Shown here piece after piece: positions 12,531 through 22,774 of a stretch of DNA of 64,000 nucleotides (its first letter is position 1; the number at the start of each line of letters is the position of its first letter). Source of the stretch: Enoplosus armatus. Its lineage: Eukaryota > Chordata > Actinopteri > Centrarchiformes > Enoplosidae. The notes beneath the pieces are model-generated. The model saw only the letters and a program-made list of their open reading frames with translations, did no database searches and was not told the DNA's origin. The stretch covers positions 17,505,704-17,569,703 of the forward strand of contig NC_092188.1 of the NCBI RefSeq assembly GCF_043641665.1, written 5' to 3'. The translations under genes were made by a program, and so were the position numbers.

Positions 12531-15500
12531 GTGAACACACACATGCAATGGATGCACACATTGTACTTGTAGGCACTTTCTAGTAGGCTGTAGATCTTCT
12601 TCACTTTAACAAAGTATAAGTATGTTACAACTCTCAAAACACAGAGAGACAGAGACATGTATGCAAACACATACTTCAGCTCCCACATACTCTCAGTTGT
12701 GGATGTGAAGCTAGACGTTATCCAGATGTCAGGGTCAAGGTCAGAGGTTTTCAGCTGGGTGATGAATGGAGGTCCTGATGGACCATGTGTGGTTTTTTTT
12801 CAAAGGGGTGCAAGGGGTCACAGCAGCCTAATTTAAAACAATCTCTATAGTCTCAGATCTTAGCCAGATTAATAACATGATTTAGGTATTTTAGATATTT
12901 TACTAATCAAGGTAAGAAGTGCAATCAGAATGTGACGCTGTTTTTTCTGTCTTCTTCTCTTCAGTATGGCATAGTGATAGACTCTGGTTCATCTCGTTCC
13001 AATGTTTACCTGTATGAGTGGCCAGGGGAGAAGGAGAATGAAACAGGAGTGGTGACTGAGATAATTAACTGTAAAGTTGCTGGTGAGTCATTGTTTCGAC
13101 AGCGAGAAGAGCACATTGCAGCTTTTGTGTGTAAAAGTTCTACATTTTCTAGAATTTTGTTAAATAAAATGCTTGAAAAGATTATAAAATGAAAATGTAA
13201 GAGTAGAGTGAATTGAAGTGGTGGGATGTAATGAAGAGAAAAATGAAAGCCGAAGCTTGCTGAGCATTTTGAAACTTGAGCCATACTCCATCAGCCTTTG
13301 TTCAACTGACCAAGTTATACATGTTATTAGAAACACATTAACTCAGGCATTTTACTTTATCACATTCTTATGTACTTAAAAATCTGATTTTAGCCTTGTG
13401 CCCACAGGTGTTGCCATCTCAGAGATGAAAGTTGATCCACAGAAAGATGCTGAATCATGGCAAGGATTCAAAAACTGCATGGTCAACATCACCAAAGCCA
13501 TTCCTGCAGAAAAACACAAAACCACACCTCTCTTTCTGGGAGCTACTGCTGGAATGAGACTGCTACAGTAAGAAAGTATCAAAATAACTTAGATAACTTA
13601 GATTTCTCTGTATTACTTATCATGTCTTGTGTGACAGGAGGGATCGGGGCAAATTAACCCCATCCGTGCACCTCATGCCAATACAAATTGTATTGGCATC
13701 TCATGTAACTACCCACTGCTGTGAGAAGACCCCATATTTGGACTTCCCAGCATCACTGTTACCATCTGACCTCTTGAATTTTACCTGCATTCTAAACATG
13801 TTTTTCCTGCTGAATGAGGCAATAATTAAAAAAAAAAAAATAAAGTGGATACATAGGTTGATGAGCTGATCTCTACAGGAGGTGCATTCCAGAGTTTGAG
13901 GGCCCTGAGAGCAAAAGCCCAGGTCAAACAATTCATGCTACTGATTTGATGCTTCACCCTGCTCTACAGTGTTGTGGTCACTTCTTATGCTGGTTCAAGA
14001 AGACACTTTTATGTAGAAAATAGATAAAAGCACAGAGAAAACTTCAATAAGTTTTGTTTGGCTTGCTTTCATTTCATATAATCTATGTCTAAATGTTCCA
14101 TATGTAGATGTGAGTTAATTCTTAGTTTAAATCCTAAGGATGTCATTATGGATTTTGGTATTGTAGTAGACATTTTGGGAAATGCGCTTATTATTTTATT
14201 ATGCGCAGAAGATCGATACCACTCACATATTTGGATGCTATATGTGAAGCTAGAGCTAGGAGACAATTAGCTTAGCTTAGTTTAGCTTACCATAACGACT
14301 GTTATACATTGACAATACTCCAAGAAGTCACTGTGTTTCGTTTTTTGTATGGATTAAACAACTAGAGAGAGAGAGAGAGAGAGAGAGAAATAATTTATTT
14401 TTTGTGAGTTTTGAACGGAGCCAGGCTAACTGTTTCCTCTTGCTTTCAGTTTTTATGCTGAGCTAAGCAAACGTTTTTCTGCTTTGTTATAAGTGAGAAG
14501 GATGAACAGAGGTCCAATGAAATCCTGGAAAGTCTCAGGGAATACCTGAGTTCTTTGCCTTTCACCTTCCACAATGCTTCCATCATTTCTGGTCAAGAAG
14601 AAGGGCTGTATGGGTGGATCACTGTCAACTACCTCATGGGAAACTTCCTCGAGGTAAGACACTGGAAAGTAATGCTGCCTCACAAACAGGGCCATACATG
14701 CTTCATCATATACTAACCTTTTCCATTATATTTGCAGAAAAACCTGTGGAACACCTATGTACGCCCAGAGGGGGCACAGACTGTAGGGTCCATGGACCTT
14801 GGTGGAGCATCAACACAGATTGCCTTTGCAGTCGGGGATGATCTCAGGGGGGCTGACTACATGCATGTCAAACTGTATGGTTACCCTTACAACGTCTACA
14901 CACACAGTTTCCTCTGCTATGGCAAAAATGAGGCTGAGAAGAAGGTTCTGGACAAAGTAGTCCAGGTACACAGCTTTTCTTTTCATCTTTTGCATGTGTG
15001 TGTACAGAAGAAATTGTGTCTACCATTGAAGGTCACATCTCCCAGGTGCTATAAGGGTGGTGGTTCTTTTCTGAACTTGCTTCCTGTATAGTATTTGTTT
15101 CTATGTGCTTGTGTGTGTGGGTCTACACATTAGTGGGGAATGTGTGCTTTTTTTGCATACATGTGCAGGTCAGAATCCATTAACGCCCAGTTAAGAATTG
15201 ATTTGCTAACAGGCAAAGGGAGACCAGTTAAGAATGCATTATGTCATTAAGAATATTGATTAGACCGTGAATGCCGTCAAGCTAGTCTGCGAAGAAAATG
15301 CATTATTTCTGGCAGCTTATAGCTTCATTCTTGAAACTAATAGTCATTGTAGCTGGAGAAATATGCTATGCTGTTAGAATATGTTATGGGTATACATTTG
15401 TCACAGTGTCCTGGTATAAAATGTTAACTTGTTAAAGTTTGTATTTACATCAGGACCTGTATGTGAGAATGTGTAACTCAAGTAAGTAAGTCATGGTTTA

Positions 15501-18012
15501 TATTTATAGATGGTGTCTGTAAGTAATACTGTCCAAATGCTTCCCTCTTATCTCATCCCTCCCATGTCTCTTCCTGTCCCCCGCTTTCTTATATTTTTTT
15601 TATTTCCTCCTCATCACCCATTCCTTCTTTTCACATTTTCTCCCTCCTCTTAACGTTCCAGGAGTCGTCTGACCCGGCCTACATTATTAACCCCTGCTAC
15701 CCTGAAGGTTACAACTTCACCATGACTGCCTCGTCCATATATGACACAGAGTGCACACAGAGGCCAAAAGGCTACAACCCAGATCAAGAACTCTTCATGT
15801 TGGGAACCGGCGACTCAGACAAGTGCGGGAGCATAGTGAAGTCCATATTTGATTTCAAGACTTGCTCCTCATCCCAGTGTTCCTTCAATGGGGTCGAGCA
15901 GCCACCCGTCACTGGAGATTTTATGGTAACAGACAGAGCAAATAGAACACATGCAAAAAGAGAGATGACGTTGAAAAAAACAAAAACGTTCTATATGTTT
16001 CCACTGTTCCTGCTAGGCATATGCAGGATTCTTCTACACTGCTAGGGCGCTGCAGATGAATGGCAAATCAGATCTGGATCAATTCATCGCCTCAGCTAGG
16101 CACTTCTGCCACACACATTGGACAGTGGTAAGTTCTTCCAATTGGTATACAGATATAGTAATAATAGGAGGAGAACAGAAGCTTGGAGAGGATGAGAAGA
16201 GAAGAAAGAGAATTTAGGCCAAAAGAAAGTGTAGAAACAAAGTGAATGTTGGGATGGGCAAAAATGTAGGAAAGAAGAACGACAAATAAAGAAAAAAGCA
16301 CACACAAACATAGAAACTGAAATGTGTACAAATGCTTTTCATACACTGAGTGGTGCAGCAAACACCACCACTTATAGCACAATGGCCAACCACATTCCAC
16401 AATCATTTAACAGCAGAAGAGAGTATTCTTTCCTGAAGCAAAATACCTGCTTTGAGATCAGTGACAGGTGTGCCAAACTATGAGACAACTTACACATACA
16501 GGTACTCTTTGGGATAGGATTATTGTTTTATAATGATCAGCTAAGTTATTTGGAGATTTTAAACCAGAGGGAAAAGTATACTTGTACTTAAACCATATTT
16601 ATGCCCTGTAAGAGTGGATATTTCTCTATTGCATCTGTTTTCCTTCAGGATATATGAAGTTTTATTTGATCTTATCTGAACTGTAAATTGAAATCAGTCT
16701 TGGTTTCACACATTGTTTTTGTCTCTGTCTTGTCTTGGTCTTAAAGTCTTTCGTCTTCATCTTTACTACAGTGTTGATATTTGTTAGTGGCATTCAGTGT
16801 CATTCATTTGCATCATTCTTCCTGATCACAGGCTACACTCTGATCTTTGTTTCCCCCTTTCAGCTGAGGAAAGAAAAGACATGGATCTCTGAGAAATACC
16901 TGAGGACTTACTGTTATGCAGCTCACTATGTCTTGACTTTGCTGGTAGATGGATACAAGTTTGACACAGAGACCTGGAGAAACATTAATTTTGAAAAAGA
17001 GGTTGGTTGAACAAAAAACAACATAATTTTTACCAAGACATTCCTTGCTCCCACCACTGCCTTCTGCTGTCCTTTACACAGCAATGAAGCCACTACACGT
17101 TCGCATCTATGGCAATTTGATGAGAGTTGCCGTGCTTTAGCTGGCAACAGTTCCTCATGTTCAGACAAAGGCATTTTACATAGACAAGTGTGAAAGAGCC
17201 CACCCACTGGGACCCATAAAAGATGGATGGCTGACATACCAATCAACTGCAATCACAAGGTTGAGGCCAGAGTGAAAGGCAGGCAATGTATTGCTTCGGG
17301 ACACCCCGAGGACACGAAGCCTCTTTCACAATGGAACTCCCTCAACAGAAGGGGATTCCTGGTCTGTGACACTCATGAGTCATAAAGAAAGATAGTAGCT
17401 ATTAAAATGTCACACATTACAGCCGTAGTTTCCAAATTGCATGGCGGTTACCCTTTTTTGCTCTCAAGAACATTTCCTCAACATCTGGCGTTGCTCCAAA
17501 TTTCCAATCCCACCAACAAGTGAGTTAGTGTGCTGTGTGTGCTGTTTAATGCCTTTGGAGTGTCTGGAAGTCTGGCGGTTGGTATAGGGGAAGTTACAGA
17601 ACAGACACAATTAGATCCTTTACAGGAATATTGTTTGGTTGTTATGACTCATGTTTTTCCCTAGGCACTTTTCATGACAGGGATGTTTGATATCCTCAGC
17701 GTCTCTAGACATGCAATGTGATGTATTAGCTGACTGGCAGCATGTACTACTGAAAAAAACACTGTACTGTACATCATGCAAATTCACAGTGAGAACATGG
17801 AAAATCTCTTCTCTTCTCTCCAGGTAAAGAAAACCAGCATAGGTTGGAGTTTGGGCTACATGCTGAGTATGTCCAACATGATCCCATCTGAAGTGAAAGA
17901 GACCTCCACCATGACAAACCCCGTCTTTGCAGGACTTATCTTTCTATTTTCAGCACTAACCATTGTAACTGTTGTCTTAGCTTTCATCATCCTCATTCGC
18001 ACCTGCTACTGA
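12396..18012 (+). CDS. entpd3: Ectonucleoside triphosphate diphosphohydrolase 3 (NTPDase3-like), complete, ten coding exons
   Basis: Cell-surface ecto-apyrase that hydrolyses extracellular nucleoside tri- and diphosphates in the presence of divalent cations, feeding purinergic signalling. The exons join in frame to 500 residues, close to the usual 495-530 of the membrane NTPDases. Apyrase-conserved regions appear in order: DSGSSRS (51-57), LGATAGMRLL (128-137), GQEEGLYGWITVNYLMG (171-187, with the catalytic Glu pair), MDLGGASTQ (210-218) and YAAHYVLTLLVDGY (410-423). Single hydrophobic helices lie near residues 13-33 and 472-496, giving the family's two-anchor topology with a large extracellular loop. 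The ATG has G at -3 and +4. Identity as ENTPD3 rather than ENTPD1/8 rests on phrases such as NYLMGNFLEKNLW, SIFDFK and NFEKEV, and on synteny with rbms3. ACR1 has DSG where DAG is usual, a mild substitution. The intracellular C-tail is very short. Confidence 0.93.
12965..13082 (+). CDS. entpd3: entpd3 coding exon 2 (ACR1)
   Basis: The acceptor is TTCTCTTCAG. It encodes the phosphate-binding ACR1 (IDSGSSRSNVYLYEW) and an N-glycosylation sequon (NET, residue 70). It ends one base into a Gly codon at GTGAGT. Confidence 0.92.
13408..13567 (+). CDS. entpd3: entpd3 coding exon 3 (ACR2)
   Basis: The acceptor is GCCCACAG. It completes the split Gly and ends within the codon after GATAGMRLL at donor GTAAGA. 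An NIT sequon is present. Confidence 0.9.
13568..14493 (+). other. entpd3 intron between the ACR2 and ACR3 exons
   Basis: Holds an A-rich stretch near 13827-13840 and, at 14168-14478, a diverged foldback element with an internal GA microsatellite. No extra exon is recognised. Confidence 0.7.
14168..14478 (+). mobile_element. Foldback MITE-like element, copy 1
   Basis: Starts GACATTTTGGGAAATGCGCT and shares ordered blocks with copies at 23141 and 25060: CTTATT, AGAAGATCGATACCACTC, GAAGCTAGAG, TTAGCTTAGCTTAG, GAGCCAGGCTAACTG and TTTATGCTGAGCTAAGC. The right terminal repeat appears shortened. An internal GA microsatellite lies at about 14364-14388. Confidence 0.8.
14494..14653 (+). CDS. entpd3: entpd3 coding exon 4 (ACR3)
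   Basis: The frame fits only if the acceptor is the weak TTGTTATAAG at 14493, which makes a His codon across the junction. It carries GQEEGLYGWITVNYLMG and ends GAG/GTAAGA. A foldback transposon ends about 15-20 nt upstream of the exon. Confidence 0.88.
14738..14965 (+). CDS. entpd3: entpd3 coding exon 5 (ACR4)
   Basis: 76 codons after acceptor TATATTTGCAG. It contains MDLGGASTQIAF and the family phrase VYTHSFLCYGKNEAEKK. The donor is CAG/GTACAC. Confidence 0.93.
14966..15661 (+). other. entpd3 intron between the ACR4 and Cys-rich exons
   Basis: About 0.7 kb with no recognised element. The last 120 bases form a strong pyrimidine-rich acceptor region. Confidence 0.7.
15662..15925 (+). CDS. 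entpd3: entpd3 coding exon 6
   Basis: 88 codons after a CT-rich acceptor ending GTTCCAG. It is the cysteine-rich part of the ectodomain (NPCYPEGY, DKCGSIV, CSSSQCSFNGV). The donor is ATG/GTAACA. Confidence 0.93.
16017..16127 (+). CDS. entpd3: entpd3 coding exon 7
   Basis: 37 codons starting AYAGFFYTARAL, which matches the (A/V)FAGFYYTA segment of ENTPD3. Acceptor CCTGCTAG, donor GTG/GTAAGT. Confidence 0.92.
16128..16863 (+). other. entpd3 intron, no element recognised
   Basis: Purine-rich near 16160-16230. Minus-strand open frames here lack recognisable domains and look like by-products of composition. Confidence 0.65.
16864..17001 (+). CDS. entpd3: entpd3 coding exon 8 (ACR5)
   Basis: 46 codons after acceptor CCCCCTTTCAG. 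It holds ACR5 (CYAAHYVLTLLVDGYKF) and ends NFEKE at a non-consensus donor, GAG/GTTGGT. Confidence 0.92.
17002..17823 (+). other. entpd3 last intron, no element recognised
   Basis: Unique-looking sequence with no exon or repeat recognised. It ends in a strong pyrimidine tract before the terminal exon. Confidence 0.65.
17824..18012 (+). CDS. entpd3: entpd3 coding exon 9, terminal (C-terminal helix)
   Basis: 62 codons and TGA after a long pyrimidine tract ending CTCCAG. It starts VKKTSIGWSLGYMLSMSNMI, the end of the nucleotidase fold, and then the second membrane helix (about residues 472-496). Only four residues follow the helix. By this splice model the ORF has nine coding exons plus the non-coding first exon, ten exons in total. 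Confidence 0.93.
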   Translation, partial: VKKTSIGWSLGYMLSMSNMIPSEVKETSTMTNPVFAGLIFLFSALTIVTVVLAFIILIRTCY

Positions 18013-18685
18013 GAGTGCAAGTTACAAAGGGAATGATCTGCCATTGTAAGCCTTGGGTTGGGCTGCTGTAATGCTGTAAGTAGCTGAGCAACGCTACAGT
18101 AGCATGTGCCAAGGCACTTGTACTGAAATGAAAATGTTTTTTTTACATTTTTTTTTATTTTTCAGCCCGAGCCATTTACTGCAGTTTGTTTCAATTATTA
18201 GAGTTTCACCTCTAAAAAGTATTAAAACACTTAATTTTGTACCTCAGGGAAACTCACATAGATTTAAGGAAAGGGATCTTTTTACATTTACTTTTTCAAG
18301 CTCCACCAAAGAGAAGTATTGTTGTTTCACAAAAAGGTGACACAGAGGTTGCCTGATGAGCGCACTCATGATGAAAGAGCACCCATTGTGTAATCTCAAT
18401 GTTGTGTAATCTTATAATGAGCATTCACACTTGCTTGCTCATATACACACATGAACCCTCAGGCAAAAGCATGAGCTAATCACTGATTGATGTTTTTGTT
18501 TTTTTTCCTGCATCATACGTGTAATTGCACTGAATGGATCTGCTTTGCATAGAAAAGGATAGCACTTTGCCACGGCTTTATTGTACTGTTTTATATTGTG
18601 TATTAACTCATTGAATTACATAACAATATTCCACATTAACTGAATGATGACTCCCTAATAAATAATGTATTGAATGTGCAACGTG
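18013..18685 (+). other. entpd3: entpd3 3' UTR (inferred)
   Basis: AT-rich trailer from the TGA to about 20 nt beyond the AATAAA at 18657. The exact cleavage site is inferred. Confidence 0.6.
18657..18662 (+). terminator. entpd3: entpd3 polyadenylation signal AATAAA
   Basis: First canonical AATAAA that I see downstream of the stop codon, followed by a T/GT-containing stretch around 18690-18700. A second AATAAA near 18783 is an alternative. Confidence 0.6.
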
Positions 18686-18924
18686 CCATTGTTTCATTAT
18701 GATTTTGCAAACTTAATACATGTTACACGGAGTCATTTTATTCATGGTCTATTTTCAAAACAATTAATTGATTTAAATACAAAATAAATTGTTATTTTCT
18801 GAGTTTGGGACAGTCACTGAAAATGATTTAATGCTACAACAGTTCAAAGTGTTGTTCCATTAAATACATCATATTTACACACTAACCTTGTGTTGTTCCA
18901 TCCCTGGGAAGGTTTTCATTCTGT

Positions 18925-18945
18925 ACTTACTTACTTACTTACTTT
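18925..18945. repeat. (ACTT)n tetranucleotide microsatellite
   Basis: Five ACTT units in a row. Confidence 0.9.
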
Positions 18946-19376
18946 AGTATGTTGTTTGGATAAATATTAGATAATTGGTTACATTGGAGGTTAAGTTCTA
19001 AGATAAGACAGCAAACAATCCACACATTTCCAGTTTTCAGTATGATCTATAATCAGTGTTGTTTACATATTATGAAAGATGTCTGATTGTGTCAGTATCT
19101 GGCCTTTAAATTAAGATTTATTTCAATCAGCAGAGGCTAGTTTACATATATAAAGCATTAGTGACAACATGTTCACAATGGATTTTTCCTATCATTGTGC
19201 TGTCCTTGTTATGTTTCATAGCAAAAGAAAGTGATTTCTTCACAGCGATATCCAACATAATTTGACTGATACAGTCTTTTGACATTCTGTATACATGCTA
19301 CTCTACGGCTACTGCGTTGCATCATAAAATACTTTTCTGATGAAATTACCTGAGCTCAACATGTTATTGAATTTAA

Positions 19377-19882
19377 AGGTCCCATATTGTAGAAAGTGAG
19401 ATTTCCATGTCTTGTTTGATTATAGAGCAGCTCAAGGTGCTGTAAAAATACTGTGAAAGTATCAAAATGCTCAGTCCTCAGAGAAATGCACACAGCCCGT
19501 ATTCAGAAACTGTGCCTTTAAACAAGCCGTCAGGACTTCCGCAAGGTTGTGATGTCACAACTATACAGTCACCGCCCTCAGCCACAACCCCAGCAGGTCA
19601 TTTGCTCCAGGCACAGCACGCCCACAAAGTACAGGGACTCTCATTCACCCGCTCAGTCTGTCTGAATTATCTGACCGCTCTACTCAGGACTACTCTTCGG
19701 GTTTTTGGAGGTTGTTCAGTTTTCTAAAACGGCTTGTTTCAGACAAAGGGTGAACTGAGGGGCTGCATGAAGGGCCAGTATAAGATAAATAAGGACTTTT
19801 TTGAACTGTAAATCATGCAAAGCTACTCTAGTGGAGTCCCAGAATGAAAATATAGAGCTGTAATGAGCATAATATGGGACCT
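19377..19882. mobile_element. 506-bp TTAA-flanked MITE, piggyBac-like
   Basis: Both ends carry the same 12-base inverted terminal repeat, AGGTCCCATATT, and are directly flanked by TTAA (19373-19376 and 19883-19886). TTAA target duplications are diagnostic of piggyBac-type transposition. No transposase is encoded: the open frame at 19467-19727 has no recognisable domain. A truncated relative lies at 40058-40224. Confidence 0.85.
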
Positions 19883-20041
19883 TTAATGCTAAAAACTTAA
19901 ATCATTTGTGGCTCCTTCTTCAAATCGAATATATTAATTAACAGAGGAGATATTAAAGTACAACTATGCCTGTTTAAATCTAAATGCCTCTGTTTCATCT
20001 GCATCAACTGAGCTACTATAAAATCCCTGGTGACTTGATAA

Positions 20042-20061
20042 AATCACACACACACACACAT
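20042..20061. repeat. (CA)n microsatellite
   Basis: Short CA run between the two genes. Confidence 0.85.
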
Positions 20062-20179
20062 AGGCTCAAACAGACTGCAGCTCTCCCTCCAATAACCATC
20101 CCCCATCTCATACTATGTACTACAGCGCACTCTAGTGGTGCTGCATTGTACCCGCAGAATACACAAGATGAGTATTGAC

Positions 20180-22770
20180 TGTTTGAAACATTTTTTTTTA
20201 TTGAAAGATTTGTCTAAAAAGAAAACAAAAAGAAAAGAGACATTTGAAACTACAGCAATATCCACTGGTTCTACAGACACTCTCAGAATCACAATTCAAA
20301 GACATGGGAGGCATGTGACCAAGCAAATAAAAAAATAGCATCATCAAAGTTATTTCTGTTGCATCTTCTTTTACACACCTGTACAAAAAAAGATCTCATA
20401 AATATTACTTTTGTTCTCGCTTTCTCTACTTTCTCACTTTCAATAATTTATTTTCCCATAGAGGTTTGTATCTGCTTGATTTTGGTTGAACCATGCTTTT
20501 CTATGTGTCTATCTGTTCCTCCGTCTCCCATTAGCTTCCTTTCATTGGTGGAGGGTCTGGTAGGTGGGGCTTCAAGGGTGTGACCTCAGGGCCAGTGTCA
20601 GCCAGTTAAAGTCCATACAGTGTTTTATTTGTTTGTTTTTGTTCTCTATTGATGCCCTCTTCCTCAGAACAAATTATGCAGATTCTTATTTCCAGACTTT
20701 ACCTAAGAGGAGAGTAATATTCTCAGGTTTGTTGTTGTTTGTCAAGGGCTGCCACCAGGGACATGTCTCTTCTTTCATCTGAACGGATGCATGAGACTTG
20801 TAGGATGCTTTTTATGTACTTGTGGATAATAATTACCTCTTTATCTTGGCTTAAAAAGGTCAATTACTGTCATTCTGGGGGTATACCTTTTCCACACCCA
20901 CCAAACACAAGACAACTTAAATCCCCAGTAATGAAAAGTGTTTAGCAGCTCACACATCATAATCAATTCTCAAAAAAGACACAAAAAAGGCAACATAAAA
21001 AGAAAAACAAAAATATCTCTCGTTGTCCTTTTAGAATATACATAAGCTGAAATGATTCGTTCCAACAGAAATGCCCTTTCCTCTAACAGAGATCATGGCT
21101 TGTGTTTGGCAAGACAGCGGCGTAAAACAGTTTGTTTTATGGAGACTACACACTTCAAAATGGTTAAACCTAGAGCATTTTGGCTAGCCAACATAATGAG
21201 TTACAGCATCTCAGAGCCGGCATTTCGGATTTGAGACTAGTCGGTGCAGCCTGAAGAGGGTGTTTATGGGTGTATACACAAGTTTAATAAGTACATCCCA
21301 ATATTTCACAGGCTAAAATGCATTTCTAGCCTCTTTACCACTAAAGTATAGCATACCAACTTATTCCCAATAATATACCTACCTCCTCCACTTTCTCTAT
21401 ACCACAGTCTGGTTTCTTGACAGATGTTAGATCATTACCGTGATCATTTGACAAACAACACATCTCAGAGCACACTCTTCCGGTTGAGGCAGTTGTGTTT
21501 AAGACCTACTGCATGTTCTCAGTCTCTGACAAGATCATCTCACACACCAACAGCATGACAAGCAAGAAAAATCTCAGTTTCAGAGGTGAAAAAATAATGA
21601 AAAAGCAACACAACTACCTAGTTTCTTCATCTTTGGTATAAAATATGCCCCCTGTAGGCTGCTTTTGTTCAACAGATAAGAAAGACTCAAGAAACTGTCA
21701 ACAGTTTTACTAAAACTATTGCTTTTTGCACATTTAAAAATCCTAGCGTTTTTTTTCCTGCTTCTTTTCAAAGTCAGAAATTTTCCTTTTTTTCACTTTT
21801 CTTTTTGCAGTCAGACAAGCAAAGCAGGCAAAGCAAAAACTTGTTGAAGGTAAAAAGACTGCAAAACCAAAAAAATACAAATGTGATGGAGAAACAGAAC
21901 TTTTATCCCATGATTAAACTTTTCCAGGAAGCAGTGGGATGACCCTTCCCACAAGTCGCTTTAGAGAAGATTCTTTTTTTTCCTACCAACCAACATCAGC
22001 TGCACTGCACCACATAATTTAAAATCATCTTCATACAAATACAACCTTGTTTTTTTTTTTTATCCTGTACAGATAGCTTTGTAGATTTAATCTCCAAGGC
22101 TCTCGGAAATCTCCAAGAACCTCTCAAATCATTCAACCACTCAGTCTTTTTTTTTTTAATAATTCAACACTATGGAAACTTTTTTTTCCAAAGTTTGAGA
22201 AAATTAAGGCAATTAAGATTTACGAAAACATTGATATTCTAGAAAACTACTCAAATAATAAAAAGAATGAAAATAATGTAGCTTAATATGAAAGGAAGAC
22301 AATCTGTTTTTTTTCTAGACTTCGCTTCCTTCCTTTTTTTTAATAAAAAAGTCTGAAAATCTACCTGCACATTCAAATGTTCTTTTTTTCTGTACAGCTT
22401 GTTGGTTGAGTTCAGATTTCAGTCTATGTCTTCTCTTTTTCCTTTGGAGGCAAAGTCCAGTCTCACAGTGAGAAATGATAAACTCAAAGTTGCAGACTGC
22501 ATTTGATTTCATTGTCCTCAAGTTCAGCAAACCATCATTTCTTTTTTCCGCTGTCTTTTTCTTGGTTCAACCAGGTAAGAAATATAATTGATTTTTTTTC
22601 TTCATTTTGTCATTTATTTGGTGCCTGTGCACAGTGGAAGCATTCTCCCCTCAATGTTGCCCATGTCACTTCTTTTTTTTGTCCCCGTTTCATTTTGATT
22701 CTCTCTGTGTCTCCAGTGCCTCAGTGCAGTCCTTCAAAAGGCAATGCAGCAATGATTCCTACCAATCTTG
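20180..22770 (-). other. rbms3: rbms3 3' UTR (inferred)
   Basis: Begins just after the terminal TAA and runs to the candidate signal at 20197. The transcript strand has many A homopolymers (seen as T runs on the plus strand). No coding exon is recognised. Open frames on either strand lack domains. The extent is inferred from the signals only. Confidence 0.5.
20197..20202 (-). terminator. rbms3: rbms3 polyadenylation signal AATAAA (candidate)
   Basis: The minus strand reads CAATAAAAAAAA here and is followed by GT/T-rich sequence (CATCTTGTGTATT). A nearer alternative AATAAA lies at 20447-20452, and another at 22613-22618 would give a UTR of only about 0.16 kb. Confidence 0.5.
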
Positions 22771-22774
22771 TTAT
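22771..22774 (-). CDS. rbms3: rbms3 terminal exon, coding part (last base of Lys plus TAA)
   Basis: A strong acceptor, TTTTCTGTCTCCTTTAG, is followed by ATAACAAG, so AA/A TAA finishes as Lys-stop. The rest of the exon is 3' UTR. This is inferred from splice consensus and frame. Use of the previous donor is not proven. Confidence 0.65.

Larger units (their letters stand above)
18686..20180. other. Convergent intergenic gap between entpd3 and rbms3
   Basis: About 1.5 kb separate the inferred 3' ends. It contains a (TTAC)n tract at 18925-18945, the TTAA-flanked element at 19377-19882 and a CA tract near 20044-20061. No gene is seen. Confidence 0.65.
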
